A stretch of DNA of 64,000 nucleotides, taken from positions 62,001-126,000 of the forward strand of contig NZ_JAHHDX010000093.1 of NCBI RefSeq assembly GCF_018619335.1. The letters are read 5' to 3'. Source of the DNA: Alteromonas sp. ALT199 (GTDB lineage Bacteria > Pseudomonadota > Gammaproteobacteria > Enterobacterales > Alteromonadaceae). Under the pieces are notes generated by a model that worked only from the letters and a program-made list of their open reading frames with translations, had not been told where the DNA came from and made no database searches. Shown piece after piece: positions 1-8,000 of this stretch. Position 1 is the first letter of the stretch, and each line of letters begins with the position of its first letter. Both the position numbers and the translations under genes were made by a program.

Positions 1-703
1 TGTTCGCACCTATGATCTGACGTAGTGGCGAATGCACATGCCCGTGAATCAAAGCTTTTATTTGCGGATGTTCTTCTGTGAGCGTTACAACACGCTGCGC
101 GTTGGACAAAAAGTGCTTATCCATCCAACTGTTCGAAGGCAATATGTGGTGATGAAGTGCAATAAGATGATGAATTTGGGCGGACTTCGCTAGCGACTGC
201 TTTATTGCCTTTAAGTCGTTTTCTTTTACCTCACCGGCGGCCGTGTATTTGTCGTCGGTGGCGCGAGTATCTAAGCCATGTATTTGCCAATTGGATAAGC
301 TTATGGGCTTAGAGCTTTTCAAGTGCCGATTGCCCACATATTTCTCGAAATATGGATTATTGTCGTGGTTACCGGCCAGTACAAACCACTCTATATTAGC
401 GCGCTCAATACATTGATGCATTAACGATGCAAAAAGTTGATAGCTTTCAGCTGAATTGTCGCCGCTAATATCACCTGTAACAAGCACTATAATTTTTTGA
501 TGTTTATTCTGCTTCGCTTCCTGTTCTATCCCGCCAGCAGCGTCGTGAAGCTTTTGGTTTTTGGTATCAGCGCTGTTACCTACGTACTTTTGAACATCGC
601 TAAGCACACGCGCCAGCGAATGATAAGGTGCAATACCCGCATATGCCGCCTTATCTTTGTCCTTAAGTAAGTGGCAATCACTCAATTGTATAAGTGTTAT
701 CAC
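1..703 (-). CDS. cpdA: CpdA-type 3',5'-cyclic-AMP phosphodiesterase, C-terminus cut by window edge
   Basis: The frame is open from a GTG at 703 to base 1, about 234 codons. It reads as a calcineurin-like metallophosphoesterase: SDCH near residues 8-11, TGDISGD near 75-81, GNHD near 110, a LHHH block and GHVH near the cut end. These are the metal-binding motifs of the class III cAMP phosphodiesterase family, cytoplasmic enzymes that hydrolyse cAMP and so damp CRP signalling. The GTG start overlaps the stop of the upstream yqiB-like gene as GTGA, suggesting translational coupling. The order nudF-yqiB-cpdA, divergent from tolC, is as in E. coli, which supports the name. Only the C-terminal end is missing. 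Confidence 0.9.
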   Translation of the reverse strand, partial: MITLIQLSDCHLLKDKDKAAYAGIAPYHSLARVLSDVQKYVGNSADTKNQKLHDAAGGIEQEAKQNKHQKIIVLVTGDISGDNSAESYQLFASLMHQCIERANIEWFVLAGNHDNNPYFEKYVGNRHLKSSKPISLSNWQIHGLDTRATDDKYTAAGEVKENDLKAIKQSLAKSAQIHHLIALHHHILPSNSWMDKHFLSNAQRVVTLTEEHPQIKALIHGHVHSPLRQIIGAN

Positions 704-1152
704 GCTTCAGAAATAACGTTCGAGGAGTGTTGCAAACAGAAGTTTAACCACTCAGCTAGAAAGATATTTACCATATGCTTCTCGTTGCGTTGACGCATCT
801 TGTTATTAGGGTAGTCATAAGAAGGCTGTAACGCCCCCGTGTTCTGACTATTTATCACTTCTGCCATGCGAGCATCGTGATAAAGGCGCACCGTCATCAC
901 AGGCGTTAAGTAAGAAGGCATATCTTTTGTTGTTTGTTTAATACTCAGTGTGCTCGTGTAGCGGGCAGACTCTACAATTCGAATCTCGTAAGACAGACCA
1001 GTAGCGACAGAAAACTCATACCTTAGGTCTTCCGTATCGCAGTCAGGCAAAATTCTTAGAACATGGGAATAGTTCAGTTCGCAAAGTGCCTGCATTGATG
1101 GAAGATGAGGAATGTATTTTCGTTGATTGCGTTGTGTCACGATGACTGCCAT
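700..1152 (-). CDS. yqiB: DUF1249 family protein (YqiB-like)
   Basis: A 150-residue cytoplasmic protein of unknown biochemical role. The opening RKYIPHLPSMQALCELNYSH and the later ILPDCDTEDLRYEF resemble the DUF1249/YqiB family, which sits between nudF and cpdA in many gammaproteobacteria. There is no signal peptide or membrane segment. Its start lies 16 bases inside the end of nudF and its stop overlaps the cpdA start, so the three genes look like one translationally coupled operon. Assignment rests on family resemblance and synteny; I can suggest no reaction. Confidence 0.85.
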   Translation of the reverse strand: MAVIVTQRNQRKYIPHLPSMQALCELNYSHVLRILPDCDTEDLRYEFSVATGLSYEIRIVESARYTSTLSIKQTTKDMPSYLTPVMTVRLYHDARMAEVINSQNTGALQPSYDYPNNKMRQRNEKHMVNIFLAEWLNFCLQHSSNVISEA

Positions 1153-1763
1153 TGCTCCAGAAGTTGTGTTTTATGCATAAAGAACCATTGTAGCGCAATT
1201 ACCGCTGCGGCGTTGTCAATATGGCCATTTTCCAGCCATTCAAGAGCGGTATTCTCTTTTACACGGTGCACTTTAATGTCTTCAGACTCGGTTTCTAGGC
1301 CGTGAATGCCTTGTGCCAAGCTAGCATCAGTCTTTGCTATAAATATATGTAATCTTTCCGTGGTGCCGCCTGGGCTCGATAAATAACTTAATGCCTTGGT
1401 CAAGTTTTGTAACTTTATTCCCGCCTCTTCCATCGACTCTCTATGACATACATTTTCTGGAGTTTCTCCTTTATCAATCATGCCGGCGATAATTTCTATT
1501 AACCAGGGGCTTGAAGATGTGGCTAATGCCCCAATTCTTACTTGCTCGATTAGCACGAATTCTTGCAGAATAGGGTCGTAGGGTAAAACGCCCACAGCAT
1601 GACCGCGTTCAAAAATTTCGCGTGTAACTGTGTCGCTCCATTCTCCATTAAAACACTTGTGCTTAAATTGATACTGATTCATGGTAAAGAAACCACGATA
1701 CACTGGCTTAACGTCGGTGATTTCGACATCATTTGAGGTAAATGAAAGGAATTCCTTGCTCAT
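1137..1763 (-). CDS. nudF: ADP-ribose pyrophosphatase, Nudix hydrolase
   Basis: Hydrolyses ADP-ribose to AMP and ribose 5-phosphate, a cytoplasmic housecleaning reaction. The Nudix box occupies about residues 94-116 of the chosen protein: GMIDKGE, then RESMEEAGI, matching GX5EX7REUXEEXGU except for Ser at the usual hydrophobic position. YRGFF near the N-terminus and the late IHGLETESEDIKVH and GHIDNAAAVIALQW blocks resemble E. coli NudF. The frame is open back to a TTG at 1784; I prefer the ATG at 1763, which gives 208 residues, close to the E. coli length (209). Neither start has a strong ribosome-binding site. It is the first gene of the yqiB-cpdA operon and is divergent from tolC. Confidence 0.93.
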   Translation of the reverse strand: MSKEFLSFTSNDVEITDVKPVYRGFFTMNQYQFKHKCFNGEWSDTVTREIFERGHAVGVLPYDPILQEFVLIEQVRIGALATSSSPWLIEIIAGMIDKGETPENVCHRESMEEAGIKLQNLTKALSYLSSPGGTTERLHIFIAKTDASLAQGIHGLETESEDIKVHRVKENTALEWLENGHIDNAAAVIALQWFFMHKTQLLEQWQSS

Positions 1764-2059
1764 TTGCTGACACTTATGGTTCAAATAGATTTATCATACA
1801 TAGTACATTTACACACCAACCATGTATACGCATGAAAAATGCGAAATGGCGTGTGAACGAATAACAGAAAACTCATATTACAAGTCGTCTATTACTATAA
1901 TAATTGCGTGGGTAGATCACATATTCTGTTACAGTTAATCGAATACTGTTACGAGTTTGGACTTTCGGTTTGTGGTTGAATTTTCATACACTTGGTTTTA
2001 TTAAGTCGTCTTAACGAATAAACGACGACACAACTTGAACACAACAGGAAGACGTAAGC

Positions 2060-3457
2060 ATGAAACGAACACTTCTGTCGCTGGTTATCGGTGTTTCGAT
2101 GACAACTGGTGCATTAGCCGATGACCTAGTGCAGGTTTATCAACAAGCACTAGCGAACGACCCATTGGTAAACCAAGCGAAAGCGCAACGTGATGCTGCG
2201 TTTGAAGGGATTAGTATTAGTCGCGCAAGCCTATTACCTCAAATTTCAGGCTCTGTAGGCTATACCATGTCTGATTCTGAGCGTTTTCAACAGGCAGCTG
2301 GAGACAACGGTCTTCAGGTATTCACGACAGATACAGAAGTCGATACCATCGATTACGGTTTAACGCTTTCAATGTCGCTGTACGACCACGCTAACTGGCT
2401 GGGTCTAGACCGCGCAGAAAAAATTGCCGAGCAAACTGACGCACAGCTTGCTGCAAGCATGCAGGACGTGATTGTACGTACTGTTACTGCTTACTTTGAC
2501 GTTTTGCGCGCCCGTGACAACGTAGAGTTTGTAGGTTCAGAAAAACGTGCGATTGAACGCCAACTAGAACAAACCCGTCAACGTTTTGAAGTGGGCCTAA
2601 CTGCTATTACTGACGTGCATGAAGCGCAAGCAAACTACGACAGTACCGTCGCCCAAGAGATTCAGGCTAAAAACGAACTTGAATTTGCCCTTGAAGCGCT
2701 GCGCGTTATTACAGGTAAATATCACGACCGTCTTTATGGTTTAAATAAAGATAATTTCTCAGCCACAATGCCGGTACCTGAAACCGTAGACAGCTGGCTA
2801 GAAACCGCCCAAGACAAAAACCTAGCATTGTTGGTGGACCGTTTAGCCATGGATGTGGCTAAAGAAGACATTGCCATTGCACGTTCTGGTCACCTACCCA
2901 CTCTATCTTTGTCAGGCAGCTATGGCCGCTCTAAAGACGATGTAGACGCAGAAATTCTTAACGATGATGGCTCTACGACCCCATTTGGTTATGAAACGCC
3001 TTATCTAGATAGTAAGTCAATTGGTGTTACATTAAGCGTACCTATTTACCAAGGCGGCAGTGTTAGCGCACAAACATCACAAGCGAAGTACAACTACGTT
3101 GCTGCGAGCCAAGCTGCTGAGCAAACGTACCGTCAAACAGTACAGTCGGTTCGTAGCTCGTTTAACAATGTTAAAGCGTCTATCTCGACTATTCGCGCTC
3201 TTGAACAGTCAGTTGTGTCGGCAGACAGCGCACTTAAAGCAACAGAAGCCGGTTTTGATGTAGGTACACGTACTATTGTTGATGTACTTGATAGCACGCG
3301 TAATCTGTTTGATGCACGTCGTAACCTTGCTGGTGCACGCTATGACTTCATTCAGTCTGTTATTACGCTTAAGCAAGCGGCTGGAACCCTTACAGGTGAA
3401 GATGTGGCTATGGTCAACCGCGGTCTTAAGCCGGTAGAGAGCAATAACAACCAATAG
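2060..3457 (+). CDS. tolC: TolC family outer membrane channel protein
   Basis: A 465-residue outer membrane efflux duct that would dock with inner-membrane pumps to export drugs and proteins. A signal peptide with cleavage after residue 20 (ALA before DD) is clear. The two outer-membrane-factor repeats are visible as long alternating helical segments rich in Gln, Ala and Glu (about residues 22-220 and 240-445), with strand-type sequences in between (SGSVGYTMSDSE and LSLSGSYGRS). The length fits TolC. It lies divergent from nudF across 276 bases holding a TATAAT at 1896-1901, too far upstream to tie firmly to the gene. AGGAAG precedes the ATG. A weak hairpin followed by seven Ts near 3498-3530 may end transcription. 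A second, unrelated outer-membrane factor lies at 45.5-47 kb. Confidence 0.93.
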   Translation: MKRTLLSLVIGVSMTTGALADDLVQVYQQALANDPLVNQAKAQRDAAFEGISISRASLLPQISGSVGYTMSDSERFQQAAGDNGLQVFTTDTEVDTIDYGLTLSMSLYDHANWLGLDRAEKIAEQTDAQLAASMQDVIVRTVTAYFDVLRARDNVEFVGSEKRAIERQLEQTRQRFEVGLTAITDVHEAQANYDSTVAQEIQAKNELEFALEALRVITGKYHDRLYGLNKDNFSATMPVPETVDSWLETAQDKNLALLVDRLAMDVAKEDIAIARSGHLPTLSLSGSYGRSKDDVDAEILNDDGSTTPFGYETPYLDSKSIGVTLSVPIYQGGSVSAQTSQAKYNYVAASQAAEQTYRQTVQSVRSSFNNVKASISTIRALEQSVVSADSALKATEAGFDVGTRTIVDVLDSTRNLFDARRNLAGARYDFIQSVITLKQAAGTLTGEDVAMVNRGLKPVESNNNQ

Positions 3458-3582
3458 GTTGTTTATACCGCTAAGTAAGCATTTGAGTACGACATAAAGA
3501 GGGTGGCGACTGGCTGCCTTTTTTTGTGCCTATGTCGGTATTTGAAATTGGTGATTTGAGGATTAGCAGGATTATCTACTCG

Positions 3583-3735
3583 CTATTTTGCGCAAGAAAA
3601 CTTCTTTAATGCGCCTAACAACTGCCGATATTCATCACATAATGCTTCAGCGTTTTGCTTAGTCATTACAAAATTAGACAAACGCGTTGAAACGGCGCGT
3701 AATTTTTCTTGCAACAGCTGTAACTCATCATCCAT
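3583..3735 (-). CDS. Small hypothetical protein, 50 residues, helical
   Basis: A short frame between tolC and the channel gene, transcribed leftward. It starts at an ATG (3735-3733) preceded by TAGGGG about ten bases upstream and ends at TAG (3585-3583). The product begins MDDELQLLQEKLRAVSTRLS and ends KKFSCAK. It has heptad-like Leu spacing, so a short coiled coil or helical hairpin is likely, and no signal peptide. Its two cysteines are far apart. I recognise no family. Support is the ribosome-binding site, the protein-like composition and the otherwise empty interval; it could still be a chance frame. Confidence 0.5.
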   Translation of the reverse strand: MDDELQLLQEKLRAVSTRLSNFVMTKQNAEALCDEYRQLLGALKKFSCAK

Positions 3736-3922
3736 GATTATGCCCCTAAAATATTGTTACCTTTGACGATGTTAGTTCTGCAGGATTAGTGGCTTTAAAA
3801 AAGCTTACCTGCCCCTACATTATTGGCACGTAAAGCGTGCAAACAACTACTTTAGTATAACGCCAACTAGGTTTACGACAAGCCTCTTGGCCAAACGATT
3901 TTTTCTTGAGTGATAAATAAAA

Positions 3923-4759
3923 ATGCAAGCCTCTGAACTACAAAATAAATTTGAGCGCATAAGAGCAAATAAATGGTTTGAAGCCTTTGTTATCAGCGTC
4001 ATTGTTATTTCAGCGCTACTCGTTGGTGCGAAGACCTATGAACTGCCTACCGGTATGTCATCGGTTACATTGTTTCTGGACTGGTTTATCAGCGCATTCT
4101 TTTTAACTGAAATAACCATTCGGTTTTTAGCAGAGAAACGAAAGCGTTATTTTTTTAAAAGTTTCTGGAACTGGTTCGACACACTCATTGTAATTATCAG
4201 CCTTATTCCGGCAGACGATACTGAACTTGCGCTGATCGCTCGTTTAGTTCGAGTATTCCGTGTGCTTCGTATGATTTCAATCATTCCAGAGCTTAGAATA
4301 TTGCTCGTTTCTTTAGTCAAGGCCTTGCCTCAGCTAGCTTATGTCATGCTGTTGATGTTTATCATCTTCTACATATACGCTGCGGTGGGCAGTACGCTAT
4401 TTGAGAATATTAACCCTGTTCTGTGGGGTGACATTACTATCTCTATGCTGACACTCTTTAGGATCATGACCTTCGAAGATTGGACAGATGTGATGTATGA
4501 AACCCAAGAAGTGTACTCACTAAGCTGGATTTTTTACTTAACCTTTATCTTCTTTACCGCATTCGCTTTTCTAAATATGGTTATCGGCATTGTGGTAAAC
4601 GTGATGGAGAGGGAAAACGAGAAAGCACGGGCAGAAAAAGAGGCAGCCTTGCTTGAAGAGCAAATTGCGCAAGGTCACATTGAGCCTACATTGCATGATG
4701 TTATGAGAGAGCTGCGCGAACTTAAAGCTCAAGTCGCATCGCAAAATAGCAAAGCGTAA
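3923..4759 (+). CDS. Voltage-gated cation channel (ion_trans family), Cav-like selectivity filter
   Basis: A 278-residue inner-membrane protein with the single-domain six-helix plan of bacterial voltage-gated channels. S1-S3 lie at about residues 18-97. S4 carries Arg 107, 110, 113 and 116, one at every third position. S5 is at about 128-155, the pore loop is followed by S6 at about 200-225, and residues 228-275 form a charged coiled coil as in BacNav channels, which assemble as tetramers. The filter reads TFEDWTDVMY at residues 183-192. Known bacterial sodium channels have TLESW at this place, and the acidic residues here look more like eukaryotic calcium-channel repeats. Ion preference is inferred, not shown. 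The gene stands alone, with a strong terminator downstream. Confidence 0.88.
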   Translation: MQASELQNKFERIRANKWFEAFVISVIVISALLVGAKTYELPTGMSSVTLFLDWFISAFFLTEITIRFLAEKRKRYFFKSFWNWFDTLIVIISLIPADDTELALIARLVRVFRVLRMISIIPELRILLVSLVKALPQLAYVMLLMFIIFYIYAAVGSTLFENINPVLWGDITISMLTLFRIMTFEDWTDVMYETQEVYSLSWIFYLTFIFFTAFAFLNMVIGIVVNVMERENEKARAEKEAALLEEQIAQGHIEPTLHDVMRELRELKAQVASQNSKA

Positions 4760-4828
4760 ATAACTAAGGCAACAAGAACGCAGGTGGTAAATCAGCAGTT
4801 ACCTAAGCAGACGATTAAGTAAGAATAA

Positions 4829-4858
4829 AAAGAAGGCCACTTTAAAGTGGCCTTCTTT
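4829..4858. terminator. Bidirectional intrinsic terminator between channel gene and prsT
   Basis: A perfect 15-base inverted repeat (arms 4829-4843 and 4844-4858) with an A-rich left flank and T-rich right end. It lies between two convergent genes and can serve both strands. Confidence 0.85.
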
Positions 4859-4920
4859 CATTTCAATTTTTGCTGCACAAGAAAAATAAAGGTGTTAGCT
4901 AAAACCTTTATTAAAGCGCC

Positions 4921-7695
4921 TTATACGCCGTATTGCTGCTTAAGGCTTTCTGCTCTTTGCTTTGCAGCCTCAGAGTTAAACTCTCTACTTGCTAAGCGTC
5001 GCTTTGCTAACGCCTTTTTATCCAGTTCAAGCAACAAAGCTACGTGATTTAAATACACGTCATCATTAGCAATGGGGCCCGTTGATATTTGCTCATACAG
5101 TTTTAGCGCCTCTTCTTTCTCGCCTTTAGCGATATGAATTTGAGCTAACGTATCAACGGCATCTGCGTTTTCACGCTGCAGTGATACCGCTTTTTTCGCT
5201 AGCTCTTCAGCTCGCGTCAGGTCTTTATCTTCAAACGCTAAATAGGCCAAGTTATTAAGCACTACAAAATTGTCTGGAGTCTTGGTAAGTATAAGCTCGT
5301 AGGTTTTAATGGCGCTGGCTCTATCTTTACCAATTTGACGCTCGGCTAACAACATAGCGCTTTGCACATCGTTTTCGTGTGCTTTAACGTGCTTTTGTAG
5401 AAAACTAAATGCTTGCTCTCTTTTGCCCGACATCTCAAGTGCAGCTACAAGAAGCAGTGCATTATCCGAGTTTGCAGTAGCATCATAAGCCACTTTAGCG
5501 TGGTCTATGGCCTGCTCTGGTGCTTTATCTATAAGGTGTAAACGGGCGATTACCCCTCTGACAAACGGCAGCGATCTAACGTCGTCAGAAGTATTGTTGA
5601 TAATTTCCCATGCAGGCTTAGCTTGACCAAGACGGCTATGAAAATAAGCCTTAAGCAAAGTCAACTGCGCATCAGGACGTTTCGCCAACACTTTATTAGT
5701 AAGCTCTAAACCTTGGTTGAATTGCTTTTGAGAGTCCACGATAAGCAGCTTACCCAGTACCGCATTTTTGTCTTGCGGGTAGACTGATAGCCAGTGATCA
5801 AAGAAAGTCGTTGCTTCTTTTACATTATTGGTGGCAATGAGCGCCTGACCTTTTAAGTTCCAAAATGCTTGAGGTGATGATTCATCGCCTTGAACGTCCG
5901 CTAATAGCGAAACAGTTTTATCTAACTGACTATTTAGCGAGTACATTCTTGCAAGTAAAAGTCGTAAGTTAATGTCGCCCTTGCTAGCATTGAACTGCGT
6001 TTGTGTATGTTTAACAACAGAATCGGCATTTCCGTTTTCCATTGCCAACGCGAACCACAACGCTAGCGCTTGAACGTCAGCAGGGTTCTCATCGATAAAA
6101 GCGCGGATAAACGCGACGGCATTTTCCTTCTTGCCCTCGGCAACGAGCAACTTAGCTCTGGAGTACGTAACTTCATTACCCGCGTCGTTAAGCTCACTCG
6201 CTTTATCTAAGTATTGCGCCGCTTCTTGATAAGCGCCTTCTGCCGTTGCAATGTTTCCTAAATAAATCAAAGGCGCTGCTGTATCTGGTGATGTCTCATG
6301 CCACTCTTTCGCAGCACTTTTAGCCTTATCAAGCTGATTAGTCGCTATGTAAGCGCGCAGTAACGTTGCTTGTGAGGTGACGGACTCAGGCGCCTGTTCA
6401 ACAGCTTGTTCAAGGTTTACTAATCCATCGATGTCGTTTAATGATAATTGTAAAACACCTAAACGTGACAGATCTTCGGCTGTGGTACTGACCCCTTCGG
6501 ATTTTTCTACCATCTGCTGCGCGCCAACTACGTTGCCTTCTTTAAGCAGTTGATAACTGGCTTTTGAAAACAGGGCGGCATCAACACTTTGCTCGCCTTC
6601 TACTCTTGCTAATACTTCAAGAGCCTCGTCGTTTTCACCTAGCTGCAGCATGCTGTCTGCCAGCATTCTAAGACCTGGGTGATTATCAGGCAGACTAGAT
6701 GCCACCATAGTTAGATGACGCTGTGCCGCCTCGAAATCTTGTATTTGGTATGCACTAAAACCCGCTACCAGACGCACAACCTGGTCACTTCTACCGTTTT
6801 GAACGGCAATTTCTAAGTGCTCAAGGGCTTTAGCATAATTTTCGTTGGCCGACTCAATAATGCCTTTAAAGGTATTAAGCAGCGGATGATTTTCATTCAG
6901 CACCAATAGATCATCGACAATAGGCTGAGCTTTATCTAGGTCTCTTATCTCAATAAGAAGTGCGGCATACGCAAATTTGCTGGTTACGTCGTCTGGAAAC
7001 TGACTAACATAAACACCATAAACTTCGGCAGCCTTTTCTGGCTCGCCATTTTGTAGGTATATCTTAGCCAACTGTTGAAGTACGTCTTTATTCGTCGGTG
7101 CTTGCTCACGCAGCGCCTCAGTTGCGGCTAATGCACCTTCCATATCGTTATCTAACACAAAAGCGTAACTATCAATTAGCCCTTTATAAACCGAGCTGGT
7201 ATCAAGAGTGGAAAGATCAGCTAAGAGCGCTTGCGCCTCTTCGCTTTTACCAAGTTGCATAAGTGCTTGCAGCTTGTAGAAGCCCACTTCTGCTGATTCA
7301 ACCGCCGTCATACCTTCTGCGCGGTAATCAACTTCAGCAAGGGCATTTTCCGCACCTGACTGCTGATAGGCAACTGATAACAATGGAATTACTTGGCTAA
7401 CGGGGTGCCCTAGGTCTATCGCCTTGTTAAGCTCTTTTTCTGCCGCCGCATAATTTTTTTGTTGCAGATACAATTTGCCTAGCTCAAAGCGAGGCTCGGC
7501 GGCATTTGGGCCTTTTTGAATAGCATTTTTGTATTCAACGATAGCAGCATCAAGCTGCTGTTGAGATGCATAGTTCCTTGCATCAGCCAAATGGCTTTCC
7601 ATTGACTTTTCACTACACCCTGACAAAAGTACACTGGTTAACATAACTGCTAGCGTAGTGCGTTTAATTAATTTATTTGTTTTATGCTTTGCCAT
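4921..7695 (-). CDS. prsT: Long TPR-repeat lipoprotein, PrsT (PEP-CTERM/exosortase-associated) type
   Basis: A 924-residue lipoprotein. The N-terminus is basic (MAKHKTNKLIKR), then hydrophobic, then a lipobox LLSGC at about residues 23-27. From residue 35 to the end it is tetratricopeptide-like helical hairpins, for example YKNAIQKGPNAAEPRFELG and AEKELNKAIDLG. Length, lipobox and repeat pattern fit the PrsT family described alongside exosortase/PEP-CTERM exopolysaccharide systems. Such proteins are thought to scaffold export or sorting in the periplasm; that role is inferred. No exosortase, PEP-CTERM protein or polysaccharide gene lies in the window, so it is either remote from its locus or a general TPR scaffold. 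It is monocistronic, convergent with the channel gene and divergent from deaD. Confidence 0.8.
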   Translation of the reverse strand: MAKHKTNKLIKRTTLAVMLTSVLLSGCSEKSMESHLADARNYASQQQLDAAIVEYKNAIQKGPNAAEPRFELGKLYLQQKNYAAAEKELNKAIDLGHPVSQVIPLLSVAYQQSGAENALAEVDYRAEGMTAVESAEVGFYKLQALMQLGKSEEAQALLADLSTLDTSSVYKGLIDSYAFVLDNDMEGALAATEALREQAPTNKDVLQQLAKIYLQNGEPEKAAEVYGVYVSQFPDDVTSKFAYAALLIEIRDLDKAQPIVDDLLVLNENHPLLNTFKGIIESANENYAKALEHLEIAVQNGRSDQVVRLVAGFSAYQIQDFEAAQRHLTMVASSLPDNHPGLRMLADSMLQLGENDEALEVLARVEGEQSVDAALFSKASYQLLKEGNVVGAQQMVEKSEGVSTTAEDLSRLGVLQLSLNDIDGLVNLEQAVEQAPESVTSQATLLRAYIATNQLDKAKSAAKEWHETSPDTAAPLIYLGNIATAEGAYQEAAQYLDKASELNDAGNEVTYSRAKLLVAEGKKENAVAFIRAFIDENPADVQALALWFALAMENGNADSVVKHTQTQFNASKGDINLRLLLARMYSLNSQLDKTVSLLADVQGDESSPQAFWNLKGQALIATNNVKEATTFFDHWLSVYPQDKNAVLGKLLIVDSQKQFNQGLELTNKVLAKRPDAQLTLLKAYFHSRLGQAKPAWEIINNTSDDVRSLPFVRGVIARLHLIDKAPEQAIDHAKVAYDATANSDNALLLVAALEMSGKREQAFSFLQKHVKAHENDVQSAMLLAERQIGKDRASAIKTYELILTKTPDNFVVLNNLAYLAFEDKDLTRAEELAKKAVSLQRENADAVDTLAQIHIAKGEKEEALKLYEQISTGPIANDDVYLNHVALLLELDKKALAKRRLASREFNSEAAKQRAESLKQQYGV

Positions 7696-8000
7696 TGTAA
7701 TTCCTTGCCCTTCCTAAGATTTTTATCGTCACATTACCGCACATTGCAAAAAGCGCTCGCCAAACTGCTTATTATTTCATCGAATTTGTGCAATTTCGTG
7801 GCAACCTGTCCATTATTCGAATATAATACGTTTTTTTGCAACACTGCTGGCAAGCATATCGCGAAATACGCTAAGAATACGCTCTATAAACTCGCCCGAA
7901 AGGCCAGTTCATCGCTGTATAGCGTCTTGCGATAATAAACCGAAAAAGTACGGTTTAATCGTATGCCGCACCCTCCTTACTTAATGCACCAGGATCCTTA
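7696..8000. other. Divergent intergenic region, prsT/deaD, with likely deaD leader
   Basis: About 305 bases with no convincing gene. A TATAAT at 7822-7827 could be a -10 element for deaD, with only a poor -35 match 17 bases upstream. It would leave a leader of roughly 165 bases. Within that leader, TAAACCG (7936-7942) can pair with CGGTTTA (7951-7957). Cold-shock helicase mRNAs are known for long structured leaders, so this is suggestive only. An AGGA lies just before the deaD ATG. Confidence 0.4.

Noticed and set aside
3498-3530. Terminator after tolC
   Set aside because: Seven Ts are present, but the upstream stem relies on several G-T pairs; too weak to list as a feature.
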